NCBI GenBank assembly: GCA_033026295.1
Contig: CM065173.1
Location: 28,302,812 to 28,366,811, forward strand
DNA length: 64,000 nucleotides
Direction of reading: 5' to 3'
Origin: Channa striata
Lineage: Eukaryota > Chordata > Actinopteri > Anabantiformes > Channidae
The translations under genes and the position numbers were made by a program. Below the pieces are notes generated by a model, which saw only the letters and a list, made by a program, of their open reading frames with translations, was not told the origin of the DNA and did no database searches. Position 1 is the stretch's first letter. Each line of letters begins with the position of its first letter. Of the stretch, positions 13,701 to 26,378 are shown piece by piece.

Positions 13701-14823
13701 TCATCATCTCTATCAGCTTTAAGGAACATATTAACAAACAAGTCTTTACCTGTTAGCTGTTTACCTCGAGCCGTGGGACCCGAGGACACTTCATCCACCA
13801 CACAAGACTGGGGTCTTTTGACCTTTTAAATCACTGTCATCAGTTTGTCCTAATTGACTCCCGATGTCCCTGGCAAGTTATTCTTGTTGACTTTAGAAAA
13901 TATGGTCAAGCTTCTGTACAGTATTTGGTACGTTGGGTGCAAGTGAAGTACTTCCTGATTTCCTTATAGGTAAAACATACGCTTGGTGTCCATAAAGGTC
14001 AGGGTACGTAGAAGGCAACTAGTGGCTATGGTTCAGGTTAGGTTTGCGTGCCTTCTGAATTCCATTCTATCCAGTGGGTTTGTCACATGCCGACTTTGTC
14101 TGTGACGTCAAAGTTAAATTTACGCTACATGAACAACTGGATTTTCAGCCAAGGTGTAAAAGACTAATTATTATGTAAATAGCAGTTTAATCACTTGGAA
14201 TCGCTCCAGCCTTTGATGAAAAAACACTAAATGATTCATTCCTGATTGGTAGTTAAATCTGCTTCTATTCTTATTAATACATTCTTGCTACTAATAATAA
14301 TCATTATTTTATTGTGTGCAACTGTAGGCCTTTTTCAAAATATTACATTTACTGACTATATCCATGATAAATTATCCCACAGGAGTAACATAAGAGCATA
14401 TTCTTATTCTGCGGTTGTCCCACCGCAGTTGCCACTTCATCATTTTATTAAATTGTGTTTTGTTTAAATTATTTTTAGACTGCTTTATGCACTGAAACTC
14501 TTTCCTCGTCGCAGCCCACATTTATGTCAGCACTGTAGGACATTAAGTCAAAAAAGAGGAAACCAACTGAAGTGAATCTCGTCCCAACTTGCCGTAGGCC
14601 ACACGATTGTCTACAGCAGGCCCAGACTCGACCTTTTAAACAAGTTGCTCCTTATCAGTGTGATCACCGTGACACTAAGCAGCCTCCATTCTGGGTGGCT
14701 CTGCCCGTCTGACCCCTGGCCTCCCCTTTCCACACTCTCCCCCTTTAGGGCCTGTGGGCTGGAGCCATTCCAAACCAGGGGCAAGTCTGGGCAGCTGGGA
14801 ACAAAGAGGGTCAGCAGGGAGAG

Positions 14824-14847
14824 TGTGTGTGTGTGTGTGTGTGTGTA
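14824..14847. repeat. (GT)n microsatellite
   Basis: About 12 GT units. The sequence directly after it ('tattactcacattatgggaacttcattctgacca') resembles a common fish repeat that flanks such tracts. Confidence 0.9.
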
Positions 14848-15462
14848 TTACTCACATTATGGGAACTTCATTCTGACCACACGGTCACTTACAGGGACTT
14901 ACAGGGACGTGGCTTTCCTCACGCCATGAATGACTACTGACTTTTGTTGTGACCATGTAAGCGTCACCGGTACTGTTGGTGGTGGCTCAGGAAGGTGATG
15001 TTGGTCAAAATAACATGTAAATGTGTAAACCGGACTTTGCGTGTTTTAAGTATAAGGGACGGATACAAATGATTGCAGAACCGTTGGCTAAAATTTTGAC
15101 ATCATCTCTCACTGCTGTGTGTGTGTTCAAGGGAAGTTCGACATGTCTCAGAGCAACTTTTTATAAAACATATTACAAATACAATGCATAAATTAGCTGT
15201 TAAATTTGTAGCCCCATTAAGATGGACAAACAATCCAACAAATATAAATTAAAAAAGAAGCTAGGAAAGTACACAATCAATGCAAGACATACACTTCAAA
15301 AAACCTATGAAAACCACTAAAACTAACATAAAAGCCTGAAAGACAATCCGGTTCAAGCAGCACAACACATTTGGACCCGGGCATTGGGACATATACAATG
15401 ATGAAGGTAGTTTTGCTGATTTATATTGAAACAGTGGCCAATAAGGCTCAGCTGGTTTCCTC

Positions 15463-15464
<2 letters not shown>

Positions 15465-15517
<53 letters not shown>
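15465..15517. repeat. (GT)26 microsatellite
   Basis: About 53 bases of uninterrupted GT dinucleotides. Confidence 0.97.
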
Positions 15518-15522
<5 letters not shown>

Positions 15523-18500
15523 TGAGCAGCTGAAGGCTCTCGCTGTGTGACCAGCAGATCAGGGTCCAGCCTAAGACAACAACACCGAGCTTAGCTCCTC
15601 TTTCTCCACCTTATCCTCTTTCTCATTCTGATCCTTCCTCTGCTTATCTCTATGTCCCCAGCAAAGCACGACCGTCCTACAGACTCAGCTCCACATCTTC
15701 ACGTCTGTCTCCTTACAGGACCTGAAAGGTGTCACGACACACCTGGGACTGTGCCCCCGGTTGTTCCCTCTTCACAAGAGAAGCCACGCGAAGCTCCTTC
15801 GCTTTCTAAACACATGTCGTACAATTTCAAAGAGAAGGTCCTCACAGATCCTGTAAGTGTCTGGTCTCCCTCCTGAGGTCAGACTCCTCTGGTTTCAGCT
15901 CGGCTCGCAGCAAACTCAAATAAGATGAATAACGACGGTCTTTAAAAAGTGTAACACAAACATTCACCGTCTAACATATTCGTTACTGTTACTTCCATTT
16001 TTCTGTGTTGCATATTACCAACACTACTGTTCCAGTGTGTTTTCTCCAGGTTGTATTAAAATAATAGACCCATTTAAAATATGCAGACTACAATAAACAC
16101 AGAGAAGAGTAAAGCAAAAAAAAAGAGAGCAGATGATTATGCTCTGAATAATCTCATATCGTTGAATGAATGAAGGTCTGCATTCATTAAGAGAAAGTTA
16201 ATTAGGAGAACGATGACAGGACAGTGTTTGACTCCCACATGTGGGTCAGTTCAGGCAACAAACCTCTTTGAAGTTCAAATATTAAAACCTGTAAAGGTTT
16301 CTTCATCAAAGCAGACCACAGTCTTCCCCTAACTCTAACCAAGTGCTGTGAGATTCTAAACACAACTATAGTTAGAGCTTTTAGAAGAGATATGTTGAAA
16401 ATGCCAACATATCTCCCACTTTTTAACAGAAAACTGAATCCAGTGGCAAATACTTTTGCTACAAAACCACTTGTGTTTGCAGTTTCTTAATGTCATATTT
16501 AGGAGACATTGTTGCTACTAAATGAAAGTTGCAAGAAAATGCTGATTAATGTAAAGGCAAAACATAAAATGTTATCCGACCTTTCTCCCTGTGATTTCGA
16601 TTTTTTGCATGGATGAATCAAGACCTGAGGATAAGACACTATCCGACAGTGGGGAAATTTTCGTGATTCACCAACACGGAACAATGTCCACATTAGTTTA
16701 ACTCTGAACCAGATAAAGAAAAACAACCGTATAAACTGTGCAAACAAACCCTTCATACACACGGACTGTCATTTTAAAGCTTCTGCTCCCACCAGGTAAG
16801 ACGACATTCAACTCGTCCTGTCCTGCTGTGCCTATTATATAATGTATAAGTGCGATTGTAATTTCATTAAGTACTGTGACGCTCGTCGTGAGCAGGTCAC
16901 ATTGATTTGGAAGGAAAATACAGTTGAGAACTGTAAATCCTGAACTAACAGAAATATGACACAAGCTCTAACTGGAAAGCACTAAAAACTGAACGGAACC
17001 AGTGAAGCAAACACTTTTAACTGTCTCCAGTAAAGGTGCAGCCCGATGCCAACGTGTCTATTAGCATCCAAAACGATGACGCTCGGGGACTTTGACTGTA
17101 AGAGGCTGATTAAGAAAATAAGTTTTCACGACAAAAAAACAAATCCCAGATTTTTCTGTAAGTGTGATTCAAAGTCACTCATTCATCCACTTGTGACGAG
17201 CCCATAATCACCCTTCACGCAGCCCATCCACAGCCGTCCGTGGTTTGATTTCCACCCGTGTTGATCAGTGGGGGAATTCAAGCCCAGATTCAGCGGGATG
17301 ACTCTTTCAGTGAAAAAGTTCCTTCTCCTATAATCCGCTTTGCCTTTGTGAAGTGAGTGACTTTGAAACTCGCTATCGCAATTACCTCCTCACCCCTCCT
17401 GTTCCTCCCCCAACTCACCGGAAATAGAAAGAGAGAAGTCGCTCTCTCTGTTTCACCATCCACCTCTCTCCAAATCCTCCCGCTTGTTTGGGGAATTGTA
17501 AGTCCCTCTTTTTTTGGTCTTAAATTATCTTTCATTATACTCTAATGGTTTTTCTCATTTGGAGCCTGGTGTGCATACACGCACATGGAAATTAAAACGT
17601 TTTGGTTTGTGACAGAGATTAGCGTCGAGTGGAGGTCAAACATAATAGCCTCCATTTAACAAGAAAATAGATATGATTATACTGCACTTGCACTCTGTTC
17701 AACTTTTGTCCTTAATCTAAACGCTACTGCTTCGATAGCTCTGCCCTCATTACGTAGTAACAAAAGGGCCCGGGCCAATGGTACACGTCGCCATCGCTCG
17801 CTATTTGTCATCCTATATTTGGCATCAGAACAGGATTTTGAGGCAAAAAAGGAGAAAAAAATTATAGATTATATTTGTGCCATTCATCCCTCCTCCCTGT
17901 TTGCCTGTAATATTTATAGTGTGCAAAACCAAACCACGAAGCTTTTGTTGAACAAATTAATGAACATTCAGTGTGTGCTGGAAGATTAAGCAGGACTACA
18001 GGTGATTGAGTATGTGCATGTGAACTCGAGCGTATTATTGGTTCCTGACCATTTGTAAATACCATAATCTACTTTAGATTACAGCTGAAACATATTCTTC
18101 AGACACAAAATCTGCGGTGCTGTTCCTGAGAGGAGAAGGTGGATTGGAGAATGTGTCTTTAAAATTCAAATTCAACACTCTGAACATACTGAGGCCATTA
18201 CAAGTTGTGACAAATTCAAGTTACATGAAAAAACGTCAGTTTTGTCTGTGCTGTGGGAAATGTTGCAGTGTCATGAGCGAGTCCTTCACTGTAACCAAAA
18301 CCATCACTGACCGTTAGTCACGAGCATAAACTGTCGCACATCTACCAAACAGTTCACGAGTGAACGTGTCCTCGACTGATGACACGAATTCTTCAGGAGG
18401 CTGAACGCACGTCACTGATGCAGCTCGGTGACATGATTCACAAACGGTGACGTGTAGGACATGATGTAGGAGTTATGTGCCATGAAAATATAGATTAGTC

Positions 18501-19009
18501 ACATTGAGAATCGTTTCTCATCGTACTGGAGAGCTGAGAGTTTCCACATGGAATCAGAACATTGCACTTACATGTCTAATGAGTTTGTCTGACAGTAAAT
18601 GAAGGTAGCGATGGGCTGGTGACTTTGAAATATGTCCTATGAAAAACTTTTACTGGACGTTTGCACAACTTCCACCAGAATTGTCTTTATCTGTGCAATG
18701 CTTTATATTCTATAAACTGATTTGAAAATAGAAGCACAAAACAATTTTCGGGAAATTACGTGAATTATCAAAAATACACAAACTGAAAAAAACCCATGAA
18801 CACGCAGGTAAAAGCCTATATAAAAAATGTACCTTGACTGTAATCTTTCATACGTCTTTTGGTTATATTAATAAAGGCACAAAAAAGCTGAGAGCTACAT
18901 TTTCACATGAATCTGTATCAGAATAGTAAAAAACATACTGGCCCAGGATCTTCCGCAGGCCAAAAAACTGTTCGTCCTCAAAGTCGTTAAAATAAAAGCA
19001 CAACACATT

Positions 19010-20367
19010 CCTTTTTGGCATTTTTCAATTTATTGTTGACATTTTGGTGTGTTTGTGTTTTGTGTGTATATTAATGTGAGAAAGAAATGTGTGTATACTA
19101 GAGTCCAATGCCATTTTGTAAAACACCTTTTGCTTTTGGCCATGTTTCTGTAGTTCCTTAAAAAAGGAGCCTTAAAATTTTGGTTACAATGACACAGAAT
19201 TACCATGGATTTTAATCTAAATTATTATCTTCTTTTTATTTATAGATATGATATTTATCAAGATTCAAAAGTGAAAAAAATGAAATAATGTCAAACAATG
19301 AGAACTTGAGTTTTACATGTGCTAAGGCTGTTCTGTCTTTCTTTATGTCTCCCACTAGGAAAAACGACAAGCCTTTCTCAGGGATTCTTAAACTAGAGTC
19401 GAACCTCCGAATGTGGAACCCAGCAAACAGACAGCACGCCGTCAGAACAAGTAGATATAGATAGATTTATATAGAGAGTTTTATATTCAGCTTGAAAAGA
19501 GTACAGTAAATACTTCTCACACATTATAGAAACTACTGGACGCCTCAGAATCATAAAAGTGTAGGCCAAACACTGTCCGAGCCCACAGGTGACGAACCAA
19601 CCCAAAAGCAACAGAAAAAGGAACACAACCCCAAAAGTTAACTCAACTCAAAAATTAAAAATAAGAAAAGAAATAATAAAAAAATCCTGTCCACAATGTT
19701 TTCTTACAAAGTCTGAAGTAGATTGGAATAGAGACACCTGACCACACGAACAGAATAGAAAAATCTAAAACTGTGGTATTGCATTTTAAAATGCACAAAG
19801 ATTCTCCTGTACAATTTGGCGTCTCTCTGCGAGTACAAACGCCTAAAGGGCTCAGTGGCGGTTTCTCTAGGTGGCTCTTAGTTTTAGTGTCTTTCAGTCC
19901 ACATGTGCAGTTTTTTTCCTCCCAAATGTATACGCCGAAACTGTAAACAGGCACACGCAGATCAGGGAGCAGTTTTGTCTCTGTCATCGCTGTCCTTCGT
20001 CCTCCTTTTGTAAGATCTCAGTCCTGCTGAGATAAAGGGCTCCTCCCAGTAAGGCTATCCGTCCGCCTGCCTGCACACATCCGTGTCACCCCCCCCTCCT
20101 TCATGTGCAGTCGCCTCCTAATCCAGAGAGAGGGGTGCCTCCGAGTCCAGCAATGCTCCAAGGAATTCCAGAGAGGAGGGTTCTTTGTTCTTTAGGGGGT
20201 CATTCCTCATTTGTCTGTAGTCATGAGTGTTTTTCATTTTTTGCTCTGTGAGGATGAAGGTGTGTGGGACCGAACTGATTGAAAACTTGATGCTTTTCTA
20301 TAGACTTGGTCATCGGGGAGTGATTGTGCAAAGTCATGCCGTCTCTGATAAGTCCACACGAAAGGAG
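19010..20367 (-). other. pcdh10: pcdh10 3' UTR (probable extent)
   Basis: The non-coding stretch after the TAG stop has no competing gene. The end is inferred from poly(A) signals on the minus strand: AATAAA at 19240-19235 and AATAAA at 19034-19029. The second is followed by a GU-rich stretch (GGAATGTGTTGTGC) near 19010-18995. The 3' end could be either site or further downstream. Confidence 0.5.
19029..19034 (-). terminator. Candidate pcdh10 poly(A) signal
   Basis: Canonical AATAAA on the minus strand, about 1.33 kb after the stop codon. A GT-rich downstream element lies at the right distance. A second AATAAA at 19235-19240, also followed by GT-rich sequence, is an alternative or additional site. 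Confidence 0.45.
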
Positions 20368-20387
20368 CTAGCAAACCCTTTTCCTCG
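20368..20387 (-). CDS. pcdh10: pcdh10 terminal coding exon 5 (20 coding nt)
   Basis: Only 20 coding bases: CG completes the Thr codon started by exon 4 (A+CG), then AGG AAA AGG GTT TGC TAG gives RKRVC and stop. The resulting TRKRVC matches the mammalian PCDH10 C-terminus TRKRIC. The acceptor is a clear pyrimidine tract (ttttctgcttcccacag) ending at 20388. Intron 4 is about 2.8 kb. The exon is too short for any open-reading-frame search and was found by looking for the expected terminal peptide behind an AG. Confidence 0.9.
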
Positions 20388-22916
20388 CTGTGGGAAGCAG
20401 AAAAACACAGAAAACCCGGTTAGGCTGAATGTATGTAAGAGTCAGTGTGTCTGAGAACGTTACGAGACAAACAAAAAGACAGAAAGCCGTGGCTGGGACG
20501 GGTGATCACACACAATCACGAGGTTCAAACGTGCACAACAAGAGAGAAAGTGGGAAGAACGTCTCACAACCCGTCAGCTGCTTCAATTCACTGCTGTGAA
20601 ATGGCTCATGGATAATATGTGTGTGACTGCTGTATGGTTGGAGGGGGGGTAGTGGCATTGGTGGGTGGGTAAGCTGGTGAATCCTGCACGGTCAATTTAT
20701 TCGGGTTGACAACAAAAGAGGGAGGCTGGGCTCACAATTCTTGTGCGGAATGTTAAGGTTAGTGCAATTGGCTTTTTAGAGGAACACATGTACAACAGCA
20801 GCACTGCAGAAAAGTCAGGAAGCAGCGTGCAGTGAACGAACGAGAGATCCTAACGCTAAGAGATGATGCCTTTTTTTTCGATAAAGTCCAACCGAAAATG
20901 GCTCATAGAATCTAAAAAGCCCACTTCCCACCACGTTCCCACCCCTGTGAAGAGGAGATCTGTTAATCTTAGTACAAACACACGAAGCAACGTCCATAAA
21001 TGTAAAAAGAATAAACAGCTGTGATGTGTGTCACTGACAGTCTGAGGTAGAAGACAAACTGTTGACTGACTGTTGATCTGCTGCACGGACTTTTACTGGA
21101 ACCACGTTAGTTCGACGACTGTAATCACTGGGCTCCGGCTATCACAACACCAACCCCCCTGTGCCCCACCTTGGTCCGACCCCAGGCCTGGCTCTGCACC
21201 CCCCAGGACAAAAGAGCCTCTGTGTATCACTGCTCATGATCAGATTAGGCGGCGATGGTATCATCGTCCCCTCCTCCAGTCCTCTCCCCCACCCCGGCTT
21301 TGACTGTTGCCCCTCCCTCCCCCAAACATGCGCACACACTCATCAGCTCATTAGTGTTCTACTTGGGGAGAGGAATGAGTGCTGGTGGCTGTGGGAAACA
21401 CTGCAACATTGGGAGCCCTTCACTTGGAGTGCCGGATCACAAGCACATAACAAGCAAATCCACGGTCGCTATTAGAGGCAGAGCCGCACACAACACACAC
21501 ACTGTCGTACAACAGCAGAGCTACTACATGTGCTCGTACTTTTATGTTACATTATATATAATGTTACGCAAACATTTCTATTCTAATTCTTATTCTGTGC
21601 ACTTTAAAGATAAATTACTGGCAGAAATATTTTAACTGATATCACATGCTATATCAGCCCGTATTCGATGGGCTTGGCTAACCAGCCTCTTACGCTGCTG
21701 ATCACAGCTCACACTACTTCGTCCGTATGTTTTCCCTAATTTCACGACAATCAAGTATCCCATGTCATATTGTTATATCTTTCTTACTAAAATCAATCTG
21801 CTTTAGTTTAATTTGACCATGATGGTTTGTGCTCTTATGGTCCCTTCTTGGGAACTAAAAAACATTTTTTTCTAATTATATCATCAGTTCATATGTCACT
21901 CTTGTTTTCCATAAAAATGACCCTGTCAGTAAGTCCAAGTTTAATTCTCACCTTATATTGCTGAAATGCAATAATCTCACCGTAAATTATATATAATTAT
22001 ACTATAATGTTTTATATTATTATGAAATTATTATCAAGTATCAAAATCATTTGATTATTTTTAACTATTAGGGTCGTAGTAAGGATTTATTGCCAGTATT
22101 TTATAAAGAGTCATTTGTTAAATATAAGATATTTTGTTTCTCTAAATCTGTTAAACAGCATCAATCTTCTTCTTTCATGCCACAATACCTGCTTCAATTC
22201 TGCGGTTTAATCAGATACAGTGTGGTCCACTACAAGCAGCTGCGGTGCCAAAGCACAGCCTTTTAGAAATGGTGAGAAATATTAGTGTGAGCAATTGGTA
22301 GCTTGCTCAACAGAACGTTTTGATCCAGGATTTTTAAAAAAAGCACAGCAAATGAATAAAACATTAATTAAAAGGGAAAAAGAAACATTTTTCCTGCTGT
22401 TCCTAACAGCATGCTGTGGTTTTAAATGATGGCGCTAGGGAAGCAGCGGGGCTCTGACAGTCTGATAATTCCAGCTAGCTGTGTCAGATGATGAGAGAGG
22501 GGGACTCTTCAGGCGCTGCTTGACAAAATTATAATTAAGCATTATCACCAAATTGCAGTGATTGAGTATGTATCTCTTTGTGGCCTTTGAATGCGAGTTT
22601 AGAAACAGTAATTCCTTGGGAAATATGCCTTTTGCTTTCTTTTTTCTCCTCAATTATCTAAAACAGTTTTTTGATCCTCAGCTCCAACGCGGCGATGTCC
22701 ATTGAATGAGAATGAGATGTTAAGCTCGGTGCCTGTCGTTCTTCTTCACTGATTAAAACCGGCGATTTTTCGTTGCCGGGCTTCACGAGTGAGCCAGTGC
22801 CTCTTATATCACAGCATCCGTTCTGATACAATGAGACAGAGCTTCCTTAATGCTAACATCTCCACCTACATCAAGGCAACTTCACAGACCATAATTGCTT
22901 TTGGCATGTTTAATTT

Positions 22917-22958
<42 letters not shown>

Positions 22959-25900
22959 TAACTATGAATTGAAACTATAGCTGAGGGAAGATAAGATTAT
23001 CACAGCTGGAGATAATGGAGATGCTTGAGAAAGAGGGAAGAGTTAGTTAAACACTCTGACAAGAGGGCTGAGAGAACAGGGGTCAGACCTGAAATGAATT
23101 TCACACTTCTTTCTGCCAGCCAATCCAGGGAGAAAATTGAATTTGGAATCCTTTCTTTTTCGCTTAATTCTATCACCAAATCAGAGAGAGTGGCGGGTGC
23201 TTAGGCCCGGGCAAAACACAATACTCACTTAAATAAGCTGGGTTATAAGGTGCTCTGGAGCTAGGCAGAAATGCTTCCAACTCTTTCCTCTCTAGGGTGC
23301 CGTGGCTGAAGTGGTGATTTTGGAGAAGGTGGTGGTGGTTTTGGTGAAGGTGGAGGTGTTGGTGACTGAGAGGCGTCTCTTTGCCAAAGGTGGAGAACGA
23401 CCTATCGGCCGTTTGCTCGGGGCTTTCAAATACCTCTGTGTCCGGGACTGAATCCATGCCAGGCACGTGGAGGTTGCTGCGGTAGTCCGGGCCCTGGCGC
23501 CCATCTGAGGGCACGAAGCTGGGCATCCAGCAGCGGTCGGAGTGGCCCAGGGCCTTACACTCCTCTGTGCAGTTAGAGAACAGGTCGGCGCCTGCAGAGA
23601 GAAAAGTGCAACTGAAAACAGGGTTGGTGCCACGAAAACACTTTTTACTCCCAAACATCTTTGACCAACAGTCATCTTTGACCCCTGTCCATGTTTAGTC
23701 ATAATAACCATAATCAATATAGTCGAACATACACAGCGGGGTACTTTAACTTTGGGACTAAAATGTGGATCATCTGCTTCATACTAGTCACCTTGGCACA
23801 CTGTGTAGCTGCCTGCTCCAAGTGGACATGCTGACGCTGGTCCTCCATGACTTTTTATGAGCCCTTTTTATGTTGCATCTGATCCGATTAGTTACTAATT
23901 ATTTATTTCAGGCTTTTATGTAAAAAAACATATTTTTTTATGTATGGCAAATAAACATGTTCAGTATCATCAGGTACATCTATGCTTAGAGAACCTGCAG
24001 AGGCCATGGGCAGAGAAAATGAGAGTGGAAACCAAATAAAATGTTTTAAGGCAAATAAATAAAAGTAGAAATGTATTTTTTAAATTTATGTGTGCAGTTT
24101 TCCCCACGTTTGCCCATTGTTGTAGAACACTGTGTCCATCCTCACTTCTTGAACTAAGCTCCAGCTGAGCCTCAAAGTGTTTTGTACATTTAGCAAGTAA
24201 ATGAAACTGTGTTAAACGAATGGACGAGACATTTCCCATAAATTCTCAAAATAAATGAATTATTAATGAAACAACTGATATGACATAAAATCCCAGAGAA
24301 ATAAATAATATAATTACATTAAGGAAATGGCAAAACAAGAAACAGATATAAATTAAAAGCAGGGTCAATTTACTGACCAAACCTGCAGCCGAGATACAGA
24401 AATACTGGTTTGTGTGTTTACATCTAAATTCAGTTTCAAACTTGTTCCTGGTCAGGTAAGTCTCACAAATTCCCCGGAAACAGCCTGAAAACATGACCTT
24501 AGAGGTGGCTGTTCCCTAAATCCGATCCAGAATCGCGCCGGCTTCCAGCCTGGGGGTGCAACATTGTGACCTCAAATACTGTCAGCAGCTCATTAAATGT
24601 TTTTGTGTGAGCTGCGGGCTTTTACATGTATTACAAAAATAATCTCTTTGAATGGGTGGGTGAAATTTGTGTGTGTGTGCATTCTCTCAGGGGTTGGTGC
24701 TGTCTTCAAAGGCATCGCCAGCAAACGCTCCCTTTGGCCACGACATTAGATTAACCAAACCACAAACTCAGTAGTATTGGATTACCAGCCAGCCCCCGTC
24801 CCCTCGGTCTCTCCCTCCTTTCAAACCCCATTGTGCTCGGTGAAAGGCTGGCTGCAGGTACGACTGAGAACCAGTTTGAGCATGCTTGCTTTCATGTGGA
24901 GTAATTATTTGCTAGGCTCTTTAATGGCTGGAATTCACCTTTTGTAACAGAGCAAAGGGGGACAGATTGAGCAGGAAGGTTTGCTCAGCACAGCTATTTA
25001 GGCCGAGTGTAAGCCTTAAGCCAAATTGTGTTTTCGTTGCCCCATATGTTTTTTGCAGTAGGGCCTGGATCCTGTGTATGCATGTTTTTTGAAACCTAAA
25101 TCCGCTTGTGTATGTGTGTCTGAGTCTCTGTTTGGGGCTAAAATCTGTACTGTCCAGCTAGGGCTATCTGCTGCTAATCCCTCTGAATACAGACTGATTA
25201 GGCTAAGACTGCTGCGTCTCAGTAAGCAGAGCGTGTGTGCGTTAGTGTGTGTGTGTGCGCATGTGTGTGAGTTTTGCTGTGTGTGTCTGTAGCAGTCAGC
25301 AAACGGGGAATTTGCTTTGTTACAAAGCGGATTAATTTGGCTTGCCGTCACTAACAGCTTGGAAAAGTGCCCAGTCTCCTATCGAGAGCAGAGGGTTTCT
25401 TATTAAATATTAAGCAACATGCCATAAATACACCATCACATTACATTTTAATACGGCCTCTTACACAGGAGGAAACAACTTAATGTTCGGCTTAAGCAGG
25501 GACCAGAGCCCACGCCGGATGCACCTGAACATGCAGGAACCACAGCACTACGGACAACAACAGAGCAGAGTTGAAGAAGGACACAAAGTTCTGTTTCCTT
25601 TATAAAATGGATGCTGTGTTAATTCTCAAAATGGCAACGGGAAATGTGGCATTTAGACTCTGTCAGAGAGATAAGACTCCGGCACAGAGACAGAGAGAGA
25701 GAGCAAGACAAAGAGATAGAGATAGGGGGAGAGTAATTTCAGCCACAAAGCCAGATCAAGACATCTTGATATTTCTTGACATTTTAGCAAAATTAGATGT
25801 TCCCCTGGCACATTAGACCTTCTCTATCGAATCAGCAGGATAAAAAAAACATTCCAGCTATAAAAATGAAGCTCTCAGCCCACACACACGTACACACGGA

Positions 25901-26347
25901 GACTTAGACCTGTTCAAAATGTGAATAAATATTGTGGGTAATTTTTAACGCTCTGCTTTGTAGTTCTCCGACAGTTTTCTCCGAGCAAACAGTCGGCGTG
26001 AGTGATGAGGCTTGATAAACCTGCAGAGTACAGTGTCTGCCATCCGCTCGCAGACCTGTCTCACACCGAGCCTAACACGGGCCGACGAGGTGATGGAGGG
26101 AGGGGCGGGCGGTGCAATCTTACAGCGCGCTGACCCTCGTTACTTCTAACACCTCATCTCTTTTTAGCATTCTGCTCAGTGTTCGTGCAGGGCAAACGCA
26201 AAGTCTCCATAATAACCTTCATTTGGTAATTGGTATGCAGAGGTCTGAAAAATGAATTACAGATCAGCGAGCTGTTACCACGGTGATAACATGAACCGAA
26301 GGCCTAAGAAGGAATTTATAACTGCAGCAGGGTGAGATGGGCGTCGG

Positions 26348-26378
<31 letters not shown>

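Larger units (their letters stand above)
10751..18990. other. Intergenic desert downstream of pcdh10
   Basis: More than 8 kb without a recognisable exon or transposon apart from GT microsatellites (14824-14847, 15465-15517). AT-rich and evenly composed. May contain pcdh10 regulatory elements, but none can be identified from one sequence. Confidence 0.65.
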
